Source: Clostridia bacterium (GTDB lineage Bacteria > Bacillota > Clostridia > Oscillospirales > Acutalibacteraceae). From it: DNA of 32,574 nt. The position numbers and the translations under genes were made by a program. Positions 27,642-32,574 of the stretch are shown here, in pieces (positions within the stretch are counted from its first letter, which is position 1; each line of letters starts with the position of its first letter). Below the pieces are notes generated by a model. The model did not search any database. It saw nothing but the letters and a program-made list of their open reading frames with translations, and had not been told where the DNA came from. The stretch covers positions 1 to 32,574 of the forward strand of contig JAFWYB010000044.1 of NCBI GenBank assembly GCA_017517865.1, in the 5' to 3' direction.

Positions 27642-28946
27642 TTACTGTTCGTTTATGTTCTTTATTATGTCGTCTACGGTAGCCTTGAGAGCTATATCCT
27701 TTTCAAGCTTGTTCTTGATTTCCTTAAGGGCATAAATTATTGTTGAGTGGTGCTTGTTGCCGAATTCGTTACCGATAGCCTTAAGTGAAAGACCGGTTAC
27801 CTGGTCAACAATGTAAATTGCAACCTGTCTTGCAAGTGATATGTTTGAGCTTCTCTTATCTGAGCGTATATCTGAAGGAGTTACGTCAAAGGTACGTGAA
27901 ACCTCGCTGATAATGTTTTCTACCGTTACGGGAAGAGGCTGATTGTCGTTTATTATATCGCTTATTGCTTTCTTAGCTACGCCGAGAGTGGGCTTTGAGC
28001 CCTCCATATCCTGGTAAGCCTTGATTTTCTTTACCGCACCCTCAAGCTGACGGATATTTTTCTTGATGTTATCTGCAATAAATTTTATTACCTCGTCGCT
28101 TAATTCAAGGTTAAGGTCGTCAGACTTTTTCTTTACAATCGCCATTCTTGTTTCAAGAGAGGGAGGCTGAATATCTGCTATGAGACCCATTTCAAAGCGG
28201 GTACGGAGTCTTTCTTCAAGAGTCATCATTTCCCGCGGGGGTCTGTCTGAGGTGAGAACAACCTGCTTGTCGTTTGAGGTAAGAGCGTTGAAGGTGTGGA
28301 AGAATTCTTCCTGTGTTGTTTCTGCTCTTGCTATAAACTGAATATCGTCAACGAGAAGCACGTCGCACTTTCTGTATTTTTCGTGAAAGGCGTAGGTGTT
28401 ATGATTACCGATGTAATAAACAAGCTCGTTTGTAAAAAGCTCACCGCTTGTATAGATAATATCCGCGTTGGGATTATTCTGCTTTATTTCGTTCATTATA
28501 GCCATAAGAAGATGGGTTTTTCCCAGACCGGAATGGCCGTAGATGAAAAGGGGGTTATATGCCTTGCCGGGGTTTGCCGCAACATTGATGGCGGCAGCAT
28601 GTGCAAACTTGTTTGAAGAGCCGGTGATAAAATTTTCAAAGGTGTAATCGTATTCCGGGTCGGATTTTTTTTCTTCGCCCTCTGCTTCGTTTTTTATAAG
28701 ATCGCCGGGAACGACGTATTCAACCGTCACGGGGAAGCCGAGAACATTTTCAAAGGCTGTGTTTACAACTATTGAAAATTTATCGACTATTATTTTTTTC
28801 TTGAAGTCGCTTATTGAAAGATAAACAGTATCGTTTTTAAAGCTCACAAATTCCAGAGGGGAAAGCCAGACGTTATATGCAACCTCTGCAACGGAGCATC
28901 TTATTTCTTCTTTGACCAATGTCCAGATTTCATCGAATGAATCCAT
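27642..28946 (-). CDS. dnaA: Chromosomal replication initiator DnaA
   Basis: An AAA+ initiator that binds DnaA boxes and melts the origin; 434 aa. Domain I is at the N-terminus (MDSFDEIWTLVKEEI). The AAA+ module shows Walker A GHSGLGKTHLL, Walker B LLVDDIQFIA, sensor 1 TSDRPPREM and the arginine-finger region RLRTRFEMGLIADI. Domain IV ends with GNEFGNKHHSTIIYALKEI, the signature that reads DnaA boxes. The frame is open to 29060, but the extension is low-complexity Tyr/Ile; ATG at 28946 with ACAGGAGG in front is the start. A sigma-A promoter lies about 120 nt upstream. The last bases of a DnaA-like box touch its stop codon. Confidence 0.98.
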   Translation of the reverse strand: MDSFDEIWTLVKEEIRCSVAEVAYNVWLSPLEFVSFKNDTVYLSISDFKKKIIVDKFSIVVNTAFENVLGFPVTVEYVVPGDLIKNEAEGEEKKSDPEYDYTFENFITGSSNKFAHAAAINVAANPGKAYNPLFIYGHSGLGKTHLLMAIMNEIKQNNPNADIIYTSGELFTNELVYYIGNHNTYAFHEKYRKCDVLLVDDIQFIARAETTQEEFFHTFNALTSNDKQVVLTSDRPPREMMTLEERLRTRFEMGLIADIQPPSLETRMAIVKKKSDDLNLELSDEVIKFIADNIKKNIRQLEGAVKKIKAYQDMEGSKPTLGVAKKAISDIINDNQPLPVTVENIISEVSRTFDVTPSDIRSDKRSSNISLARQVAIYIVDQVTGLSLKAIGNEFGNKHHSTIIYALKEIKNKLEKDIALKATVDDIIKNINEQ

Positions 28947-29065
28947 AATTTTCCTCCTGTGTTTTATATATTTTTCTTTTTTTGCGGTTTGTAATATATA
29001 TAAATATATATATAAGTAAGTCAGATAATTTAAATAAACATAGATAATATAATATCTCACTTTTT

Positions 29066-29094
29066 ATTGTAACACAGAATTTTGGCTTTTTCAA
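29066..29094 (-). promoter_or_regulatory. Promoter of dnaA
   Basis: On the minus strand, TTGAAA (29089-29094) and TACAAT (29066-29071) with a 17-nt spacer give an untranslated leader of about 110 nt. Confidence 0.8.
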
Positions 29095-29239
29095 GTGTTT
29101 TTTAAAAATAGTGATAAGAGGCGCTAAAAAGGAATAAACGGCTTAAAGGGTGTGTTTTGTGAAAAATAGAGCTAAAGTGTTTTAATTTATATTTTTTGAT
29201 GAATAAAGAAGATAAATTTTTTGAATTTTATGTTGTTTG

Positions 29240-29330
29240 AAAAAATAACTCGATCTCCGCTCAAGCCGCGGGGAGGGTACATTTAATGCCTCGCCTGAAA
29301 GGAGAGGTGTCCGAAGGACGGAGAGGTTCT
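29240..29330 (-). repeat. Structured repeat R2, partial copy c
   Basis: On the minus strand GCGGCTTGAGCGGAGATCGA matches the corresponding block of copy b, GCGGCTCGAGCGGAGAGCGA. The upstream hairpin has been replaced by a GAGGTGTCC/GGACGGAGAGG-type stem region. Confidence 0.5.
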
Positions 29331-29470
29331 GCTTTTTCACCTTTATGATGTATAAGTTAATTTACTCGCTCTCCGCTCGAGCCGCTCGGGCTCATACTTT
29401 GTCCTGAGCGACAAAGTATGCAAAGCGCTCTTTGTAGCAAGGAGTCCGAAAGTGCTAAGTGTCCCTCTTA
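29320..29470 (-). repeat. Structured dispersed repeat R2, copy b
   Basis: Its core is a perfect 11-bp hairpin at 29393-29420, CATACTTTGTC/GACAAAGTATG, with loop GCTCAG when read on the minus strand. It is flanked by AAAGAGCGCTTTG on one side and GCCCGAGCGGCTCGAGCG on the other. It aligns with 53-195 in the opposite orientation. Confidence 0.7.
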
Positions 29471-29574
29471 AGTAAGCTTAATAAAACCTTTTTTCGCCAG
29501 ACTCTTAAAAAGCTTTAATCTTTATCTTCACTCACGCCGCGTTTCTCCCCGTCTGCTTTGCCGCGGCTCGGGAG

Positions 29575-29760
29575 TTTCACAGCTCAGCTTACTTGAAAAT
29601 TTAATAAAACCGCCCGCTTGGCTGTACTGTTCCGTCAGCTTGTTAAACTTGTCTGATACTCTCGTCTGCTGTTTAACTGCCGTATATTCCGACATTCGCT
29701 GACCGCTAAAGTGAGATTTAAGTTAGAGAATGCCTCTATACCTTCTGCAAGTTATATCAA
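29575..29760 (+). repeat. Dispersed repeat R1, copy 1
   Basis: It starts TTTCACAGCTCAGCTTACTT, continues through TTTAATAAAACCGCCCGCT and a CTCGTCTGCTG block, and ends with GAATGCCTCTATACCTTCTG then CAAGTTATA. The same series of blocks occurs, inverted and diverged between the blocks, at 32380-32574. Confidence 0.7.
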
Positions 29761-29810
29761 CATATAATTTCGCGGGGATAACCTTACAGTTTTATCACAC
29801 GGCGGCGCGT

Positions 29811-29838
29811 GACTACTGACTACTGGCTACTGACTACT
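29811..29838 (+). repeat. Heptamer array (GACTACT)
   Basis: Four tandem units, GACTACT GACTACT GGCTACT GACTACT, sit between two R1 copies. Confidence 0.85.
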
Positions 29839-29912
29839 CAACCTACGACATTCGCCGACCGCTACCGTAGTGGTTTCAGTCAGAGAATGCCTCTATACCT
29901 TCTGCATTTTTT
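29838..29912 (+). repeat. Dispersed repeat R1, partial copy 2
   Basis: ACATTCGCCGACCGCTA and CAGAGAATGCCTCTATACCT then TCTGCA repeat the end of copy 1 (29690-29750) in direct orientation; the first half of the repeat is missing. Confidence 0.7.
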
Positions 29913-29923
29913 GTGCCTTTAAT

Positions 29924-29950
29924 AAAAAAATGGAGGGCATATAGCCCTCC
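29924..29950 (-). terminator. Terminator of ogg-nth
   Basis: Perfect stem GGAGGGC/GCCCTCC with a 5-nt loop, followed on the minus strand by ATTTTTTTATT, about 70 nt past the nth stop. A weaker GGTTAAAA/TTTTAACC hairpin lies between (about 29974-29999). Confidence 0.85.
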
Positions 29951-30021
29951 TTACATAAAAAATATAAATTTTTGCGGTTAAAACCGTTTAATTTTAACCC
30001 ACATTTGTTTAATGATACCGA

Positions 30022-30651
30022 CTACTTACTGCTGTTTTTACAAAATTCCCTCATGCAGCATTTAGTGCAGTCCGGTCGTCTTGCCACACAGACCGCTCTT
30101 CCGTGAAGAACGATACGGTGGCAGAAGTCGTTGCTTTTTTCGGGCTCAAGCAGCTTTTTCAGCTGCATTTCAACCTTAAAAGGGTCCTTTGAATCGGTAA
30201 GACCGAGCAGGTTGGTTATTCTTATAAGATGAGTATCGGCAACAACGGCAGGCTGCTTATAAACGTCACCAATTATGAGGTTTGCCGTTTTTCTTCCCAC
30301 TCCGGGCAGAGACGTCAGCTTTTCAATTGTATCCGGTACCTGACCGCCGAAATCGTCTCTTATTTTTATTGCCATTCCGATAATATCCTTTGCCTTGGCT
30401 CTGTAAAAGCCGCAGGAATGGATAATTTTTTCAATATCCTTAACATCTGCGTTACAGTAATCCTCAAGTGTGGGATACTTTTCAAAAAGTGCAGGAGTAA
30501 CAAGATTTACTCTTGCGTCGGTACACTGTGCCGAAAGCCTTGTAGCAATGAGCAGCTCAAGAGGGTTTGAGGCTGTAAGCGAACAAAGCGCATCGGGGTA
30601 TTCTTTTTCAAGTGCTTCTGTACATAGCAGAGCTCTTTGTTTTTTCGTCAT
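30022..30651 (-). CDS. nth: Endonuclease III
   Basis: A bifunctional DNA glycosylase/AP lyase that removes oxidised pyrimidines in base-excision repair. The 209 aa contain the helix-hairpin-helix LPGVGRKTANLIIGD with the catalytic lysine, the catalytic aspartate in VVADTHLIRI and the C-terminal 4Fe-4S cluster C-x6-C-x2-C-x5-C (CVARRPDCTKCCMREFC). ATG at 30651 is preferred over GTG at 30660 because AAGGGTG sits 6 nt in front. It begins one base after the ogg stop codon, so the two glycosylases are one operon, covering oxidised pyrimidines and purines. Confidence 0.96.
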   Translation of the reverse strand: MTKKQRALLCTEALEKEYPDALCSLTASNPLELLIATRLSAQCTDARVNLVTPALFEKYPTLEDYCNADVKDIEKIIHSCGFYRAKAKDIIGMAIKIRDDFGGQVPDTIEKLTSLPGVGRKTANLIIGDVYKQPAVVADTHLIRITNLLGLTDSKDPFKVEMQLKKLLEPEKSNDFCHRIVLHGRAVCVARRPDCTKCCMREFCKNSSK

Positions 30652-30652
30652 A

Positions 30653-31489
30653 TCAATCACCCTTAAATTCCTTACTGTTTCTTCTCCAGTGAAAAAGGTA
30701 CTGCTGAGCTATACCCTCGTAATTTTTTGTACACTCGGGAAGACCGTCAGCATACATTTCAGCCATTATTCTTTTTACCCACACATCGACGGGAAAGGCT
30801 TCGAGTCTGCCGAAGCCGTAAAGAAGGGTACATTCAGCGACCTTTGGACCCACGCCTTTTATTTTCATAAGCTCAGTCCGTGCCTGTTCAATAGGCATTG
30901 AAGTTATTTTTTCAAGGCTTATTTCACCCGAAGCAACCTTTTTTGCCGCATCAAGCAGATATTTATTCCGAAAGCCGGCCCTGAGCACGGAAAGGTCCTT
31001 TTCGGAAAGACGGCTCATAGCTTCTGCATCGGGGAAGCTGTAATCTCCGCCGGCGGTAGGTGTGCCGAAGCTCTGACAAAGGCGCTCTATAATTCCGCAT
31101 ATACGGGGAATATTATTGTTCTGTGAGATGATAAAGGAACAGAGAGCCTCCCAGGGCTCCTGATGAAGAATTCTTATACCGTAAAACTCATCCAGGGCAG
31201 AAGAAATATATTTATCGCTGCGGAAGCCGTCGGTAATTTTACCATAATCTCTTTCAAGGTCAAAATAGGGTACCCAGATGCTTCTGAAGCTTTCTTCGTC
31301 GGTATTTCTGAATATAATTGCGTTATTTTTCTCTGATATGCAAAGAGTATTGCCGCGGACTGTTCCTGTGAAGGTACCGGGCCCGGTTTCCTTCCAGCGG
31401 AAGGCCTGACCGCAAAGAAGTGTGTTTTTAAGGTTGAGACAGTCGAAGTCCTTTAAAATTATATCTCCGTTTTCCGAAATACAGTTCAT
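30653..31489 (-). CDS. ogg: 8-oxoguanine DNA glycosylase (OGG1-type)
   Basis: A 278-aa helix-hairpin-helix glycosylase that excises 8-oxoguanine. The N-terminal domain has LCGQAFRWKETGPGTFTG, typical of OGG1-type enzymes, then FIISQNNNIPRICGIIERL. The active site is KIKGVGPKVAECTLLYGFG, with the Schiff-base lysine, and FPVDVWVKRIM, with the conserved aspartate. The frame is open to 31564, but AAGGAGG before the ATG at 31489 sets the start. It has its own promoter (31515-31543) and leads directly into nth. An AlkA-like role is possible but the lysine makes a bifunctional OGG more likely. Confidence 0.92.
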   Translation of the reverse strand: MNCISENGDIILKDFDCLNLKNTLLCGQAFRWKETGPGTFTGTVRGNTLCISEKNNAIIFRNTDEESFRSIWVPYFDLERDYGKITDGFRSDKYISSALDEFYGIRILHQEPWEALCSFIISQNNNIPRICGIIERLCQSFGTPTAGGDYSFPDAEAMSRLSEKDLSVLRAGFRNKYLLDAAKKVASGEISLEKITSMPIEQARTELMKIKGVGPKVAECTLLYGFGRLEAFPVDVWVKRIMAEMYADGLPECTKNYEGIAQQYLFHWRRNSKEFKGD

Positions 31490-31514
31490 AAAAGCCTCCT
31501 TGTGTTTTTTAAAT

Positions 31515-31543
31515 ATTCTATCAGAAAAGGCGGTTTTTTTCAA
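31515..31543 (-). promoter_or_regulatory. Promoter of ogg-nth
   Basis: On the minus strand, TTGAAA (31538-31543) and TAGAAT (31515-31520) with a 17-nt spacer, about 25 nt upstream of the ogg start. Confidence 0.75.
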
Positions 31544-31551
31544 GTAAAAGA

Positions 31552-31585
31552 AAAAGCACCGCACTTTTACTCAAAGCACGGCACC
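31552..31585 (-). terminator. Terminator of the 30-codon gene
   Basis: On the minus strand GTGCCGTGCTTT and AAAGTGCGGTGC can pair over about 12 bp (four G-U pairs), followed by TTTTTCTTTT. It lies 20 nt beyond the small gene's stop codon and upstream of the ogg promoter. Confidence 0.65.
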
Positions 31586-31603
31586 GCAGTAGTTTTCGTG
31601 AAA

Positions 31604-31696
31604 TTATTCTTCGTTTCTGACAAAGCTTAAAAGCTTTTCAAAAAAGACCTGAATGAAATAAATCATATCCGAAAAGGCTGCAATAAAATACATCAT
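31604..31696 (-). CDS. 30-aa hydrophobic small protein
   Basis: A short gene with a complete set of signals: promoter TTGACT-17-TATTAT, leader of about 44 nt, GAGG 8 nt before ATG ATG, and a hairpin plus T-run after the stop. The product starts MMYFIAAFSDMIYFIQVFFE and ends in KLLSFVRNEE. It is dominated by Phe, Ile, Tyr, Val and Leu, with polar residues (S9, D10, Q16, E20, K21, S24) spaced as on one face of a helix. A single membrane-lying or membrane-spanning helix is likely. It resembles type I toxin peptides, modulin-like peptides or small regulators of membrane proteins only in general character. No homologue is recognised. Without translation data the coding claim rests on the signals. 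Confidence 0.6.
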   Translation of the reverse strand: MMYFIAAFSDMIYFIQVFFEKLLSFVRNEE

Positions 31697-31746
31697 AAAA
31701 ATTACCTCACATCAATATAAATCCCAACAAAACGCCCAACATAAAA

Positions 31747-31775
31747 ATAATAGCAAATCTGAAGTGATAAGTCAA
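31747..31775 (-). promoter_or_regulatory. Promoter of the 30-codon gene
   Basis: On the minus strand, TTGACT (31770-31775) and TATTAT (31747-31752) are 17 nt apart, close to the sigma-A consensus. Confidence 0.8.
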
Positions 31776-31849
31776 TACTTTTTAGTAATGTTATATATTT
31801 TCTACTTTTTATGTTAAAAACTTAAGTTAACTTTGTACAAAATTACATA

Positions 31850-31878
31850 TTGCAATTTACGTTTTTCTGTGTTATATT
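31850..31878 (+). promoter_or_regulatory. Promoter of the right-end small transcription unit
   Basis: TTGCAA (31850-31855) and TATATT (31873-31878) with a 17-nt spacer. The -35 lies in ACATATTGCAATTTACGTT, which resembles the palindromic ATTGCAACTTTAAGTT upstream of the MFS gene. Confidence 0.7.
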
Positions 31879-31884
31879 ATAGAC

Positions 31885-32230
31885 ACAGAAAGGAAAAGGT
31901 GATACCAATGAACAGGTAAATACCGAAAGCACTTTTAAAAAGGGATAAACAAAAACGAGGTAAAAAAGTACCGGAACCAATAAACTTTTAACATAAAAAT
32001 TAACCAAAAAAAGACCCTTTAAAAAGTGCGAAGAAAAAAGACCTGAAAAGAGCTTATCTTTAAAAAAAAGAAAAAGAAAGAATTATATGAAAAAGAAAGC
32101 TTTGAAAAGGTCTCCAATCTGTAGAAAGCGAGGAGTAAAAATGATGTTAGATACTAAGAGTTCACAGAAATAACCCCCCGACCAAAAAAGATGTGTGAAG
32201 AAACATCGGTCCGGGGGTTATTTCTATTTT
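31885..32230 (+). ncRNA. Candidate small RNA or leader with mini-ORFs
   Basis: A strikingly A-rich, T-poor segment between a good promoter and a 16-bp terminator stem. A Shine-Dalgarno (AAAGGAAAAGG) precedes a three-codon frame ATG AAC AGG TAA (31908-31919). Then GCACTTTTAAAAAGGG (31929-31944) can pair with CCCTTTAAAAAGTGC (32015-32029), enclosing about 70 nt. Near the end AGGAG precedes ATG ATG and ten codons, MMLDTKSSQK (32141-32173), nested in a 28-codon basic frame from 32087. The terminator stem overlaps its stop codon. It could be a small RNA, a peptide gene or an attenuator; I recognise no Rfam family. Confidence 0.5.
32168..32230 (+). terminator. Very strong intrinsic terminator
   Basis: AAATAACCCCCCGACC (32168-32183) pairs with GGTCCGGGGGTTATTT (32208-32223), 16 positions with one mismatch. 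An inner GATGT/ACATC stem and a downstream CTATTTTATATACTTTTT tract follow. Confidence 0.93.
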
Positions 32231-32249
32231 ATATACTTTTTGTCTGCAG

Positions 32250-32271
32250 TCCCGAAGGGGGCTTTTTTTTA
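32250..32271 (+). terminator. Second terminator-like hairpin
   Basis: AGTCCC/GGGGCT stem with a GAAG loop followed by TTTTTTT, about 25 nt after the first terminator. Confidence 0.6.
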
Positions 32272-32360
32272 TGTGTAATCCTCAGCGCTCACCAAGTGCC
32301 GACGCGGCCCCTATTTGATTTTTTTATCAAGAAGTGAAGATACTTTTTCAACGACCTTTC

Positions 32361-32574
32361 GAGGAAGGAGATATTTACTGTTTTAACACACGTAGCTATA
32401 ACTTGCAGAAGGTAAAAAGGCATTCTCTGACTGAAACAGCCTTGTAGCGTGAGCGCGGTGCGTACTACCCGTAAAGCTGCGAGCAGACGATAATGGTGGG
32501 GGCTCGGGCGTTCGGGATGGGTGAAAAGGTAGCGGGCGATTTCATTAAACATATAAGTAAGCTGAGCTGTGAAA
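32361..32574 (-). repeat. Dispersed repeat R1, copy 3, running off the window
   Basis: Read on the minus strand it begins TTTCACAGCTCAGCTTACTT at the last base of the window, continues with GAAATCGCCCGCT, ATCGTCTGCTC, CAGAGAATGCCTTTTTACCT, CTGCAAGTTATA and then CAGTAAATATCTCCTTCCTC. These blocks match copy 1 (29575-29760) and the window start. Confidence 0.7.

Larger units (their letters stand above)
28947..30021. other. Non-coding gap upstream of dnaA: leader, AT-rich tract, repeats
   Basis: About 1.07 kb without a supported gene. Next to dnaA is the leader with an extreme AT tract (28990-29060) that could unwind easily, then the dnaA promoter and about 170 bp of AT-rich sequence. From 29240 to 29912 it is packed with copies of repeats R2 and R1, then the nth terminator. 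I found no DnaA box close to consensus here, so the box cluster lies on the other side of dnaA. Confidence 0.6.
31697..32574. other. Right-end gap: two facing promoters, small transcription unit, repeats
   Basis: About 880 bp with no gene of normal size. It holds the small-gene promoter (minus), a divergent promoter about 100 bp away (plus), a roughly 340-nt A-rich transcribed stretch ending in a strong terminator, a second terminator, and a copy of repeat R1 running off the window. An 87-codon minus-strand frame (32289-32552) falls over the repeat and is not credible. Confidence 0.6.

Noticed and set aside
28947-29060. A 38-codon N-terminal extension of DnaA
   Set aside because: It is low-complexity Tyr/Ile from an AT tract, lies between the promoter and a perfect ribosome site, and has no counterpart in the family.
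29100-30020. A hidden gene or RNA gene in the repeat-rich gap upstream of dnaA
   Set aside because: No frame with a ribosome site and no tRNA-like fold was found; the sequence is accounted for by repeats and a terminator.
32087-32173. A basic 28-codon frame (MKKKALKRSPICRKRGVK, then MMLDTKSSQK) that could be a degraded ribosomal protein L34 gene, since rpmH normally lies near dnaA
   Set aside because: The resemblance is limited to Lys/Arg content and a KRS match. An A-rich strand gives such residues by chance, and a Shine-Dalgarno points to the internal ATG instead.
32289-32552. An 87-codon minus-strand reading frame
   Set aside because: It lies over repeat R1, has no ribosome site, and its translation has no recognisable features; the matching repeat copy at 29575 does not keep the frame.

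Overview
The window looks like the chromosomal replication-origin region of a low-to-moderate-GC Firmicute, most likely a gut clostridium of the Oscillospirales/Ruminococcaceae type. The basis is the gene set dnaA, dnaN, yaaA, recF, remB, gyrB, gyrA plus mnmG, rsmG, noc, parA, parB, together with strong AGGAGG ribosome sites, sigma-A type promoters and two perfect parS sites. The taxonomic call is inference from gene order and protein style, not from a marker comparison. Both window ends lie in copies of dispersed repeats, so the window may be a whole contig that broke at repeats.

Layout, left to right. 1-250: repeat tail, a structured repeat and a terminator. 250-2950 (minus): queH, then a zinc-ribbon/membrane protein and a small membrane protein overlapping by ATGA. 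3070-7570 (plus): a GPH/SLC45-like MFS transporter and glycogen phosphorylase, each with its own promoter and terminator. 7790-8644 (minus): an unrecognised two-helix membrane protein. 8740-12740 (minus): noc, parA, parB, serS, with parS upstream of parA. 12845-15434 (minus): mnmG-rsmG, with a second parS inside mnmG. 15655-20460 (minus): gyrA, an LCP cell-wall ligase, a FlK-like thioesterase and a HAD phosphatase. 20540-29060 (minus): dnaA, dnaN, yaaA, recF, a foreign-looking four-helix-bundle gene, remB, gyrB and two YcxB-like membrane proteins. 30020-31490 (minus): ogg and nth, a base-excision repair pair. 31600-32574: a 30-codon gene, a divergent small transcription unit, then repeats.

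How it works together: DnaA, the sliding clamp, RecF and both gyrase subunits form the initiation and fork set. ParA/ParB/Noc with parS segregate and guard the origin. MnmG and RsmG modify tRNA and 16S rRNA, and SerS charges tRNA-Ser. Candidate DnaA boxes sit in the dnaA-dnaN gap. In Bacillus subtilis the mnmG-to-parB block diverges from dnaA; here all of it lies on the dnaA strand downstream of gyrA.

The most unusual content is intergenic. At least eleven tandem arrays with a 7-base period, built from four unrelated motifs, occupy gene gaps. Two MITE-like elements bounded by such arrays flank gyrB. A four-helix-bundle gene sits between inverted array-plus-hairpin modules, and the array supplies the recF stop codon. 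Copies of these hairpins, and of a second structured repeat, differ by compensatory changes in their stems while the loops are kept. The right end holds an isolated hydrophobic peptide gene next to a divergent ~340-nt A-rich transcription unit with a very strong terminator.
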